Positions 1 to 13,738 of a stretch of 64,000 bases of DNA are shown one piece after another. Source of the stretch: Urechis unicinctus (Eukaryota > Annelida > Polychaeta > Xenopneusta > Urechidae); contig CM067350.1 in assembly GCA_034190875.2 (NCBI GenBank), positions 20,647,855-20,711,854 of the forward strand. Reading direction: 5' to 3'. Made by a program: the position numbers and the translations under genes. The notes beneath the pieces are model-generated. The model was not told the origin of the DNA. It was given only the letters and a program-made list of their open reading frames with translations, and searched no databases. How positions within the stretch are numbered: position 1 is the first letter of the stretch; every line of letters begins with the position of its first letter.

Positions 1-2570
1 GTTATTTATAATTCATATCTTATCCGTTTAATGTACAAAGCAGCTTGATATAAGAATAACTTAAATTGGACAAACTGTACGAAGCAAGACAGAGCGTGTG
101 GTTCAGCATTACTGCTATCTTAGCAATAATGGGAGGAAGATGCTAATATTGCGTGGTTCAACGTAAGGCCTAGTAATTTAGACATCATGACTAAATTCGG
201 TCGTTATGCATACCTAGATATGTTGATCAGCTGTCGCCACCTGTTTCGGGAATGATGACGCCACTACACCATTGCTTCAAATTGATTTTGCAGAAGCGGT
301 GTGCACATAACCCTTGGTGGTCAGCCTGGAGGTAGCGTCCCACCAACGCCTCACCATCTGATATTTTTGATTCAATGTTCGTTGATTCATCCTTTTTAAT
401 TATGCATAACACGATGTAATGTTACGTGGATGTCTTATTATGAATAACTTTAACTGAAGTCATGGCATGAACAAACATTAACATATGGTATCAAATGAGA
501 GAGTATAACATGATGTCATCACAGGACTGGCATTGCATGAAAAAAAGGCAATGACGAAAGACCAAAACAGCAGTGTGCGATGGATGTATATAAGAAGCGT
601 TACAGAACGCCACAACATGAGAATTATAACACATTATCAACTGACTTTCCTATACAATGCCTTTGCAACTTGATTGCCTACTTCCTTATAAGGCTGCAAA
701 CATTTATGTACCATTCGCATGATTGGCTGATTGCAGCACCATATTTGGTGGCAATGGAAAGTGGCCCGACATACACTATGACGAAGCAAAAATATCATAG
801 CTTTGGGTATGTTCTCCGTGTTGCTGTCATTCTGAAATCGCTTCTGTTTGTAAACGTACGCCATAAAATGCAGCGTTATTTTTCTTGAAGTATCATCGGC
901 AGTGCATGTTCATATGTATATCCACATAAGCGTTATTCTTTAAATAGACAACACGTAAATAAGAGCATGCTTCACGGTCGGAAATCGAATTTCCATTTGA
1001 TAAATTCTGAATAATAATCTTCGATAGTCATATCCTTTATTCTTGTTTCAATCTTTGCTTGACCGGTGATGGACGTTCAAAGTTGCTGGTAGGGGTTTTG
1101 CTATAATTTTGCACTAAAATACCGAAAGCAATGATCTTTTGTTGAAAGCTCTGTTAAAGTATTACAATTGCTTGGTCCAAGTGATCTAATGCTCCAAGAG
1201 CCGGATAACTTGAAATTACATCATTTGCAATTACCTTCTTCAGTTATGTGTTACAGTTTTTGATTGCAGCTCAAGGCTGTGGCAAATGTGTAGTCCAGTC
1301 ATTATTGATTGCTATAAAGTACCGTTGCATCTACCAAGTTTGCGGCTTGGTCAGAAATACTAGCATAACTACAAAGATAAACAGTGGCATCAGTTACATA
1401 ACTCATACATGGATGTATGCATGTGCAAGTATCTAACTCATTTGATATCTGCTATAAATGAATTATATTATACAACCTTCATTAAATTGACATCATGCCG
1501 CTGTCCTTAATTATAATTATGTTACTTGCTATAAAAATTTCCCCAACAAGAGCACAAGGCAGTTATCCTAAGACGTGTGTTGCTTGATATCATATTTACA
1601 AAAACATCACCATTACCCAAATATGGTCGTTTATGGCCCATATCAATTATGTCTGACGAGGTAATTAGGTCTATGTTCAAATTGAAAGAAATACGCAGAG
1701 ACGGGAAGTTATCTCATTGACACAGGACGCCTACATCCCTTTCAGTGGCAATGTTAAGGCAAGATAAAATTTACTAACGATCCCCGCTAAAAAATCTCGC
1801 TATTGCATTTATTGTAAATACTGCATCGTATGCTTTGAGGCAAACCCAATAACAACTAAAACAAAATACTCCTCCATGACAAGTTTCTGTTACGTTAACA
1901 ATATTTGCTTAAAATAAATTTGTGTTTGCCAGCTCAGAGCAGGCAGTACAATTGATAACATGATATGATGTTATTGTAATGGGCTTCACTACGCGGGATC
2001 TAAAGTATATACTCCTTTTTCGCTACAATCACTATATATATAAATGTACTGCATAATTTGCAGCTATTACCGTATGTATACGGCATCTCCTCCATTGCTA
2101 ATGATAGAAATACACCACGTTTTGGAAATAGCTTATTTCGATAACGGCAGTATTTGCTTGCAAGGACTGCGTCGATGATGTATATATATCAGGCAAATGA
2201 ACAAAACGTTGCGGTGTAGGCTTGTTCAAATGTGCCAAATCAGCATTTTGGTAATGAACTGTTCTATAAGAGATCTGACGATAGATTACATTCCGTTTGA
2301 TATTTCCATGCATTTGGACATGATTAGTATACCATAGGTAAGGTTCTTCTTTGGTTGAAACTTTTACAATTTAGTCAAATGAACGGAGAGTGTAAATCAA
2401 GTGCCGTGGCTACTCAATATATGCGATTTGCTTCTGTTGACATGCATAATTATGCCAGGTCTTCTGTTATATAAAAATAATGATGTGCAGAAATGAGACT
2501 CGTGTTGTGTCTCTGTCGTGTGGTTTGCATGGCAAAGAACACCGGTTTGTGCTTGATAAGAGCGGATCCG

Positions 2571-2681
2571 GGCTTTTTTATTCTGCATTATGCAGTTTAC
2601 GAAATTAAGCTGAGTATGGCAAATTGAGGCTTTTTTATTCTGCATGGTGATCATACTACCCATTTTAAGTAAATTAAGCTG
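2571..2681. repeat. Spaced short direct repeat
   Basis: An 18-bp word, GGCTTTTTTATTCTGCAT, occurs exactly at 2571-2588 and again at 2628-2645. A second word, AAATTAAGCTG, occurs at 2602-2612 and 2671-2681. The two pairs are offset by 57 and 69 bp, so this looks like an old local duplication with an indel between the copies. No terminal inverted repeats were seen. Confidence 0.6.
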
Positions 2682-5600
2682 TCTTGTAGAATTTGCTATT
2701 GGAAAACTTTGAGAACAATTATTTTAGCTACTGAAAAACATATCCCACCTTCCTGTTTTAACAGATTACACATTGCGATCAGCGCATTAAATTGTTCAAA
2801 CTTCGACATTATAACCATTTCACAGATTGTGAAATTATAGTTACTTGCAATGAAATATATTAAATAAGTTAAATGATTCTCCGTTGAAGCTATATGAATC
2901 AATTTGTTTACAGCGCCTTAAGCTCACTAAGAGTAACAGTTAAGGGCATTAGACGATCTATAATATTCTATGTAGAAACATCGTTAATAACTGCACGTGT
3001 ACCGGCGTGCTAAGTGCACAAATCGGATAGGTTTCGCTGCATTAAACGTTGTTACATCAATCTAGTTGGTTTTCTGTTGTCGAGCTTCAGAAAGTTATCA
3101 TATTAGTCATGCAACCTTTTTCGATTTTCATAATGGTGCTGCTGATTATAAATGCACCTCACCTGTATGCAGCGTCAATGCTCTCCTGTTAATGTCCTGC
3201 TGTACATTTTAATTACAATTTATAAAAGCTTCTATGATCGTTAAACTTGTGATTTGACGAACAGACAAACAAAGTCATAAAACAAAGAACCCCCATAATG
3301 CCCCGCATATTGGCGATTACACCAATGCGATTATCAGCATTGGCCACTACCGAATAAGGTGGGTTGGTAAAAGTGATGTGTGTCTTCTATGAGTCAATCT
3401 GAGAAGGCAAATGGAGCTGTGCTCTACTACATACATGTTCCTTGCAATACCGATGGGTGCGATACAGAGCCCTGAAAAACGCAGGTGACCGGTAGACTAT
3501 ACATTCATTATACCCGCTACAGTATACCATAGCACACAATGAATGGTAGATATTTCCCCGTAAAGCACCGTTTTGGGTTGTTTACTAGCCACGAAAGTGT
3601 TGTGATTTACATATTAATGCTCCCACACACAGTATCAGAATATATACTAACATATACAAATAGCTATTCCGGAGAATGTTATTACCGCTTTGTATCAGCA
3701 GGATGCATAGCACTGGCCACGTCAAGTGATCCAGGTAGTCAATGAACTATATATGGTCTCCAAGGCGGTTCTTTCATATTGAAATATTGCACCCTAGCTC
3801 TATCGGTGAATCTTGCAATTAAGTAAAGCTTACATATCTTATTCGCGTTTTCCACGAAGCGCATCAATACGAGCAATGTTTGCCACAAATAAACTTATGA
3901 ACAATTCATTTATCATACAGGTTTGCCATAGAAAACACAAAGCACAGAATATCTACTCGTCAGTTGTGACCGGTCAGTTGCATTCCATTCTGTGAATTGA
4001 ATAATTCTCCAGTTAAACTTTTTCTAATGAATCAGATGACGCCTTGACAATTTCAAATACGCCGAACAATTCCACCTTGCGCGGTGCACATCTCTACGTT
4101 TAAGTTAAAATCACGTACAATTAACAACAGCCAAATGTAAACAAAGCATTATAGTTATTTAAAACTGCCCGAATAGGTCTATTGGTTCTAGGAAGACTAT
4201 GAACAGTTAAAGTTGTCCCTGAAATGTGATTAATTTGGTATATTCAATCAATTAGGTTATTAGATAAGGTACTTAGATACAAATGTAAGCTAAACGCAAC
4301 CCGTGTAGGCCAGGCTAAGCAATTGCTGTATAAACTCAGGAATACCCCACAATATCAACCATAATCATGCCATAAAAGTAGTTATTTGCCCGAATATTGG
4401 TTACTGTTTAAAAATTCTCCTCATCATATAATCCAGGCCACAGGTGCCAGTTCAAGTTTGTGGGCAGTTTGAGCGCCACGCGCGCCCTATTGTACAATTA
4501 TGCATGCATTACTTTCTCACCATTAGTATTCAAATCACTCATCAAAAGCAACGAGAACAGCTGTGAAACAAAACATTGCTATGAGCTTGCGTTGGGTTAA
4601 AATGATTCGAATCAATAAGGCGCGTTGCGTACAATCACGACTATTATGCGGACACAATGTTAGGTAAATCGACAGAGATGATTTATTAATGGGTCATGCA
4701 ATACAGTTGCATTAGCTTAATTCTTCCTTATGGTAAACAGATGAAAACGGACAGCTCGTTCATGTTTTACTATATATTTTTATGTTTATTCGCTATGAAA
4801 ATATTGCTTACTTCGGCATTGTTGTTTAGGATTCTCACCGATGGAGTATCGCTCCAATTGTTAATTGTCAAATGTGTACTTTTCCGATATTCAATGAAGA
4901 GTACTAATAAGTAACATTAAGTATGATCAACAATATTCATACTTATTTGCATGCCTTGCATTGGCATTAGCAATGAAGTTTTAAGAAACCACCATTTAAT
5001 CACAACAATAATGACGGCGGGTTATTTTACAGATTCACCATCAATTGGTAAAAGTGAAATGAATAAAATCATAATGTGCAATATTGCGAATGGCAAAGTT
5101 TGGGGCATAAGTTTGCAAGATAAAACAACAATGATTGCTTGTCATAGTAAACTAGATAAATGATGCTTTATTAATTGTTCAGTGGCACATGATTGATACC
5201 ATATATTAATGCAAGTGGCTAAAGTGTGCGGATGTTCCAAACTGCATTCGTGGTTTTGAATAGCGCATCAAGGATCGTCAGACAAATTGGGCATTAGGTC
5301 ATGCAACTTTCGTCATCGGGGAGCCGCCCTTAAGCGCTTTTTGCCTATAGTAAGTCCATTTGGGCGTATGCCATGAAATGGTCGACCGAATAATTGCTTT
5401 TAGTACTTCTCAGCGAAAAGATAATTTGTATTTGGGATGTTGCAGTTTACTGCTTTTGTGCAAGTGCTTCTCCTGCTGCAGTTCAGAAAAGCGATACCTT
5501 CATTAATGCATGTAGCGACACGTTTGAGTTGATGACACAGAAGCAAATGGCACAGCAGGTGCCAGAAGCTATATGTATGACATTGGCACTCACTCATTCT

Positions 5601-8600
5601 ACTTAACAAGTAGCAATGACAAAATAACACCGAGCTCGTTGCTGAAGGCATAACTTATTTGCATATGCCCCGCTGATTATGCTGTATTGAGCTGGAGGAA
5701 GAAGAATCTACTATCACAGTGTATTTCAACTGCAACATGTGCATGTCTTCAGCATCCTTCGTGGAGATGACGTACATTGCAGGAGCTACAATGTTTGACA
5801 ATAAGCGTATCATGTATGCTAAATGAGAGAGATTCAATATCACGTATTAAAGATATCAAATGAAGATAGCGCATAACTGACGTATTCAATTATCAGATAT
5901 TGCTACTTATGTACTAATGGTGAGTAGAAGGGGCTGACCGGTTAATAAACACCAATGTCTAGTGGCAGGAGTGTGAAACAAGCAAAACAAGTCAATCATA
6001 TTTTCTTACCTCAAATTATTTGTTTACATATCACCATTACTTTAGACAACGGGAACTTTATAGAATGTTTTCATCACATCGTATGTAGGTATTTGTTTCG
6101 CGGCGGGGTTTGAATTGCATGATGCATTCGTTAACGCAATCCATTGATACAACTGCGATAAGGATCGGTTCGCTACGGCTGCGGTAGGCGTGGCACGACA
6201 AGAGGAGAGTGCATGCTGTCTTGGAATTGATATGACATATAAAATGTGCAGTCTGATCAGTAGAACACAAGAAAACTGATACACAATCAAACGCACGGTG
6301 CACTCATGCGGCTCTATTTTACACGTAGACCACACAACGAAGAAAATATATATATTCCTCCGCACTATTTCGGCGCTGGCGTCCCGTTAATCTTGATTGG
6401 TCTTGGATGCCGGGATACCTAACATAATAATTTGTCTTAATGCTGACAAATGCTATTAATCACTGTGGTTGAAGTACATTTACTTGCGTTTTTCGCGGTT
6501 ACATCTTCCTTTACTCCATGGCATATTTCACTGTTTTAGGCACTATATAATCTTCCCATTCATCCCGACCTGAATCGTCGACCTGTCTCAATTCACGCAA
6601 AAAAAATTTAAGAAACGCTTTTACTGAGCATATTCTTAAACAGGCGAACATGTCATGGCGTGTTAATCGCCTCAAATGTCGCTTTGTTATGCTCGGTGCG
6701 TTGGTTTTATGAATTTAGCTGAGACGCAATTTTACCGGCATTTAAATACACATCGGTGTAATCGTTGATAATAAATAAGCAACTGAAGCAATAACCATGA
6801 GTGGAGTTTGAATAGCGTCAGCAACAGTTTCCTTACTCTAAGCAAGAGATCACCATCCAACTTTTATACTATGGTCACAAAGCAATAATGCAAGGAAAAA
6901 GTAAATTTTTATCGACAAATATATGCCGTGGCAATGGAAAAGCATCAAGTCCTATCTTGCAGAGATAACTTTCTATCCATGACTAGTTGATCCACCGCAA
7001 TAGTCTCACTGGTAGAGGACGAACAATAGTGACGCAAACCATATAAGATAATATTTAGTCAATATCAGCAGTGATTTACTAAAGCTATTTGTGATTATTC
7101 ATACTAAGCTTCCATTTGGGTAATGCAGTAGGTCCAGAGTAACGACCACAGAAGAGCAATGTGTTTTTCCATTTGGCGTTGGATGCATTTGATAATGATG
7201 CTTGGCGGGTGAATGGAAGCTAATAGCCGGCTTGGGCAGGTACATATTCATGCGCTGGCCGCAAGTTGGCAGGTTGTAAATTTGCCTTGATGTCAATGAT
7301 TAGTGGGATGCGTTTTATCATCGCCTTGGTGCATACCCCTGATGATAAATTGTAATGGCGCATGGATATGCTAGACTACCTGCCCGAATGGTCTACAGGT
7401 GGGGGTGCTTGATGATACTTTTTCATTTAAACGTTTATCAATAAAATGCCTGCATATCAATGGTAGATTTGCTGATGATACTCTTGGCTTAGATCCCAAA
7501 AGATGTCTAACGACAATTCAGTCTTACACAACATGCATAATATCTGTGTAACAGAGTTGTGTACTTACAAAACTATTTATAACAACGAGAAGTTCATACG
7601 TTGTAAACAAAATGCACTGAAAACTTACAATGCTACAATTATGGCGAACTTCACACGTATTATTCCTTGTTAATACAAAGCAATATTCAACTCTTTGGTT
7701 AATCGAGTGATTTCACATAGCAGTAATGGTTGCATAGGCACCACGAAATATGTTGAGCATGAATTAATGTATAATGTATTTCTAGTAGCAAACACCTGTG
7801 TCAAAACATCTGGATGAAGTTATATTAAACAATGCAGTTTGAATGAACAGATATTGAATCACTTGACCAAGCATTCCAAGTTAAAAATTCGCCTCATGCA
7901 TCAGGCAATAATTTCTAAAACACCACGTGTTTCCATGAAATGGCCAGTAAGTCACGCGTCAGTTTTATAGTGGCTAAACTTTGCTTAACCTTTACTGACA
8001 GTTGAATTTTGTGTTTTATTGTAACAAGGAAACAATTGCTCTATTGTGTATTTAATTGCAGCCTGAAAAATTATTTGTCCGTCTTTTGCGTAATGGCACT
8101 GCAATGATGCGTTTCTCGTGAATAGTCGAGTCCTACATGCCCTGTGGCACCGTAGTGTTATCTTGTCCCATTATAAGCTTAAGGGAACGACCTTGTACAT
8201 ATAATTACATACATTCATTACAGACCTGTTAGTGCAAGTAATTATCTTTTGGCATTCCTAATTTGAATAAACTGCAATGAATGACATGACGTCATTATCC
8301 TTGCTGGGTCTCAAAAATAGAACCCCACTGGCCATGGTTCAGTTCTATTGGCATAACAAGGTGTTTCGTACATGGTAAAGTTACTGTTGTATAAAGCTAC
8401 CAAATAAATGAAATGCATCGATAGAGCGATTCCTTGTTTTTGTATCAATGAATATTATCAACTGCACACCACAGCTTTCCCGATGCACTTTATGTACATA
8501 ACACTGTACTGCGATCACTGGAGAGGCTCTTATAAAACACCGTCTAACAAACACCATAGCAGCACGATAAATATATATGATATGTGATTGATATTGTAAA

Positions 8601-9086
8601 CGTCACATAAAACACGTGTTGTGAAAGAGGATGTAGCAAATAATCAACATGTATTTTTCGTCTCAGCTTCCAAACAGCATGCATTGCGCATTTTACAAGA
8701 AAAAGGATTAGACTATGGGTAAGCCTCGTGCAAGCACTTAATTGAGTACTAATTATTTTATAGAGAAATATTATTTGAATGTAGTTAAAATGTAATAACG
8801 AACATTGACACCAACAAATTTACCAGGAATATTCTCTTGAAAATGTAAGTATGACATATCTTTACAAGTAAGATACGTATATTGCATCCGCGTAATGATT
8901 AGTATATAATGCATGAAAACATCCATAAGCATTGGCAGAGCTTATAATGACCGTTATCTGATTGCGGTCATTAAACCCGCAATGGACATTTTCAAAAAAC
9001 AAAACAAGCCATAGAGAAGAAAATATATCCTACGCCAACCGCATAATGTTCAAAGCGGTAAACAGCTTTCAAAAAGAATGACATCT

Positions 9087-9151
9087 TTTTGTGCATGACT
9101 TATCATTTTGTGCATGACTAATCATTTTGTGCATGACTTATCATTTTGTAC
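9087..9151. repeat. 19-bp tandem repeat, about 3.4 copies
   Basis: Three head-to-tail copies of a 19-bp unit (9087-9105, 9106-9124, 9125-9143; unit TTTTGTGCATGACTTATCA) are followed by a partial copy of 8 bp. The middle copy differs at one base. The surrounding DNA is unique, so this is a small local minisatellite. Confidence 0.9.
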
Positions 9152-12100
9152 AATTTCAAACGAAGTACGCTTGCAGCATACCGATTTAAAGCAGTATGTT
9201 CCTTTCGTTTGTTTATTCCGGATGCGTTTTATATTATCTTTATGGTACCTGACCGTGAGCAGTGTGTACCGTGAGCTGTGTGTACTTACTTGGTTACTGC
9301 AGAGTGGACCTCGCGTAAATCCGGTTCAAACGGTTGGGACAGCTTTCCAAAACGTCCCTTTGAATAAACCTTCAATTACAATCTGACCAGATACATGTGT
9401 GGCAATATCGATGATATCGGTGTCAAATGACGCTCATAACAGAGCTACGTGTGAGGGGTGGGGTCGTGGAAGTGGTCCTTGACTGGGGGCCAAAACCGAT
9501 GAATTCTATCTGTGTAATCTGTCAATAACGGTACAGATGGGGATGGCAAAATTGATGTATACTGAGTTTGATTAGACGCCATCACTCAACCATGTGTAGG
9601 AATGGCCCTGTTGATAATTGAGCTGGCCAACGAATACTCTAGTCCTAGATTCGTCCCCTGAAGTTTAACTTTCTTGTCATGTTCACGCCTCTTGGGACAT
9701 CACTGTAAATTTCAGTTATTAATTGTTAACATTAAGATGACCCAAGTTGTTAGATGTCGAATAGGCTGACTTAGAAATAAAAATAATTCCACAAATGCGT
9801 TAATTCTCCTTTAATCAATAGATGGCGTTCGAAAACTTTCACATTTTGTGACATTATTACAATTAATTTGCCAAATATCAGATAATGACTCTTTTAATAA
9901 CACTCTCGATTCACAAACAGTTCAGAACTGCAGGACCTTGAGTGCTTTGAAGAACATATACTGAGAACATTTATCACAAAACGAAGCAACCATAATTGTT
10001 TTACTATCCAGCTGCGAATGAGGGAGTTATGATGCATTTGCATATTTAAATTTTCGATGTTCATCAATTGTAACCAATGTTCATTTCCACTGTCATTTAA
10101 GTCCACAGTGAATTAGTTTGTGAAAATCCATTTATGTTCTTGCCAAGATGCGATTCTGTAATTTTAATTAATCCTGCCCGATTAATTATGCTTACAGCAC
10201 GCAGCAGTGACTCTATTCAAAACATAGCATGGATTGTGTTGAATTTATCAGGCATACAAACATATCTGGCCTATGTTAATATCTATCCCAACCTTATAGT
10301 TACCTGCTCTGGTTACACAATTAAGAAACTTGCCTTTACAAGCTGGTACCAGTGAACCCCGGGTAGTGGTAATTTGTTCAGCTGTGCCCATGGATCGATG
10401 CAAAATAGGTTTCCAGTCTAATAATTTCACAGATCTTTCCTTTACAACTCCACCTATATATTATTCCAACATTGCGACACTATTTTGCCCGAGTTCATCA
10501 GGGGCCGGAACAACTTCTTTTTCCAATTGAGAGCTGCTTAACCGTGTGCTATATACGCATTTATCTACTTATGTTAAAACTGACGTGTCTAATTAATAGC
10601 AATTTAGCAAAACCAGCTTTATGTTCTTTATTCCAATTTGACGCGTTTCAGCTGTCACTATGGAATCGTACCCAGCTTTCTTGATCATGAATTATTCGTG
10701 GTATTTCACGCAGCATACATGACATTTCATGAACATATGTCCTGACAATTCTCCATTATGCATCCAAGTATTCAAGGATATTAGGGAGCTGCCATGTGGT
10801 AAAGAAGACACAATACACCCCCCGCTTGACCATTTTAATATACCCGTTATTCCGATTTGAATATTTCAACTGCGGTATTCTGGAACAAAACTCAAAACTG
10901 TCTCATGACGGATGTGGTACTGCTAGTAGGCAACGAAAATGCGCATGCAGTGAAACAATCAAAAGATAAGTCGGGGAAATATCATATCCATAGCAGTACA
11001 TTTGTGTGGATGTTGGACTCGTACGACGCTTATGTAAGATGCATTGTGAGACATTCTGAATGAAATGCACTGCATGCCAGGTGCGACGCGATGTCATAAA
11101 CGAAGGAGCATTACATGACGTCATAACATAAGAAACATAGTCAGATATCATGACAGGAACACTGTTCCTCATTTTCTGATAAGTACTTCACACATTGCAT
11201 ATCCATCACTCATAGAGAGCGGTGTCAACAACATTGCTAATAATGGTCTTGTTTAACTTGCATCATTAATGCTAACCGTTTACCTGCCCCACTATCGCGC
11301 GAGCATAATATGTCACTTACATGATCTACTTAGTATATCTGAAACCTTGTAAAACACATCACAATAAATTCAGGCTAAACAAAAACAAGCAGCGATTGTT
11401 AGTGAGAAGTCCGAATGATATTCTTTAGATAGAGTGTTGCCAGTTCATATTGATGAATCGAAATTCATTGTCGATTTAAGGTGACTTAATAATGATTCCA
11501 ATAAGTGAAAAATGGCAAGTAAGAGATGAAGGCTGAATACTGTCACAAAAAAACGAGTTGCAGTTTTAGAAACCACTGTGTACATCAATTATTGCGACCA
11601 AGCCTTATGTGTGATACAGGTCTTTGTATATCTAGACATAGATATGAAAAGATATGTTTTGTCCAAAGTAATTGAACATATTTTTAAATTTTTAGGCAAG
11701 AAAAGTTTGGATAAAGTTAAATCAAAAGACGTGCTATGCTACAAGTATGTTGATAGCAGCAGACGTAATCGGCCATATCTCATTACTAACTTTGAAAAGA
11801 GTTGATTGAAAATATGATTAATTCCTGTTTAATCATTAGTTTATAACATGTAAATGATCTGTTATGCACTGTAAAAGACTTCCATACAGAAAAAATTTGA
11901 CGCCAGTCAGACCTTCATATGTGTTAGACCTCACATTTGCAAAGACTCTTGCCGTAAGACGTCGTTAGGAGGATCCTATGGGATTCAAAGAATATCCGAA
12001 AGAGACAAAGGCGGTCATAAAAACTGATCAAGACCCCTTGCGTTGTGACCGATGTTGGTAGGTCTACCCAGCAACGAATCACGTGACCGAAGTTAATTCT

Positions 12101-13738
12101 CCTACACTGTCAATATTTCTATAATACAACGTCTTGGTGTCATGGGTGAGTGACACATTTCATGATTGGATGTAGACTTACGTTTATGAAGCTTAAGGAA
12201 AGTACCATGTATTTTTTGAAGCTAACAATTATGACAATCGACAAAATTATGTATAAGCAGAAAAAAATGTACTCAATGCCTAATCAGCAAGACTGCAGTT
12301 GTGCGTGGCTCTTAGCAGTGGCTATATACCCAATTCAACAGCTTTGTATAAATATTTACAAATGTATTAATTATCTTTCCATCAAATCAATCGGTGTAAT
12401 GCTTCATTCATATTTAAAACACCATTCGTATACAGTTTGTTGTAGATATTGCACTTAACGGTTTCTCATTTATATACCAGCCGCTCAAATTGCGCGAAAA
12501 GGCTGACAATCGTAAAGATGCAAGAATAATCATGCAAATCTATTGTGCACGATCAGTTGAAATTGGTTGATGACATGACAACATTCGTGTATTCAATCTG
12601 ATGTTACTTCGTTAGTAGCGATGACTCGTGAGATGAGGATGAGGCATCGTGTCCCTCATAATTGTCTATTGAGCTACCGTTAGTCAAGAGGTGCAATAAG
12701 AACACTATGAATATCAAGGGTGTAAACCTGTTTCCTGATGTTTATTGTAATCTAGGAGGAATACGAAGTGAAATTGCAACGGTTGTGAATGAGGAAGCGC
12801 CAAGTTAATGTCATATCTATACATACATGGTAATATGAAGCATTGCTTCTAGCCTGAATGACAAGTGTCCGAATTAAACGCTCGATAACATGATTGCACA
12901 GTCAATGAAATGGAAGAATGGTACTTTTTATAAGTCAGCATGTACATCTTGCGAATTTCCTATGTTAACATTGGACAAATCGAGTCTGGCCATATCGCAG
13001 ATTGCAGGGACACCAATATATGCCGTTATAAACCATTCTGTTTATTACATTTCTGACATAAAAAAATGCTCGTTACTAAGTCCTTTTTTGTTCTTTATTG
13101 TTCTTTTAATGGCCAAGGTATTTAGTATATAAATGAATTTTGCTATGGTGTATTAACGGCTTAACGACTTGGGCAACATTGATGTACGATAACAAGCATA
13201 TCGTTTTATTAGCATCATAAAACGCAGAAAAACGATCATGCCTGACAATTATTAATTGGACCACAGTTGCATAATATCTAGGAATAACCTTGTCTTTTTT
13301 GGCAATTATCTATCCAACATAATTCTAGTTTCACAGCTCTAGCCATATTATTAGCCACGAAAAAATCGGTAACTAAAACGGTTTTTTTTTTTTTAATTGA
13401 CCGCAGGTTTATGGTCAAGGCTTAGTGTATGGCATCGTTTACGATCATTTATTATAACACTATGATATACTTATGTAAAAACAACCCTTCAATTAGCTGT
13501 TATTGGAGACATAACCTACCTACTTATTTTTGCCAAGTGAAAGTGTGTCATGAACAAGCTGATGAACCACAAACCTGGTGTCCTTAATGTGCTGCTTGCT
13601 ATATCATTACTGGAAACTTGAAGGAGTTATGGAACAGGCATTAAACTGATAATATTATCTGTATGCATGCATCTTACTATCACTTGGACAATGTAGAATA
13701 ATTTATTAAGCCTTCCTGCTGCAAATAACTAAGCATTT

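Larger units (their letters stand above)
1..13738. other. AT-rich DNA with no recognisable gene
   Basis: I read both strands and found only short open frames (up to about 107 codons) without a family motif, a consistent codon pattern or a plausible splice arrangement. There is no tRNA- or rRNA-like sequence that I recognise. Small features inside it are a spaced direct repeat near 2571, a 19-bp tandem repeat at 9087 and a 13-nt T run at 13382-13394. It could be intergenic or intronic DNA of a large gene; nothing seen decides between these. Confidence 0.6.

Noticed and set aside
580..888. 102-codon frame in the left region
   Set aside because: No family motif, and an overlapping frame of similar size lies on the other strand. 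It is of a length expected by chance over 13.7 kb.
6042..6365. 107-codon minus-strand frame
   Set aside because: Two overlapping frames on the same strand are open together, and no recognisable domain or splice context is visible.
8287..8294. TGACGTCA (CRE-like) sites here and at 11116 and 43563
   Set aside because: Eight-base palindromes are expected by chance in 64 kb, and no promoter lies nearby.
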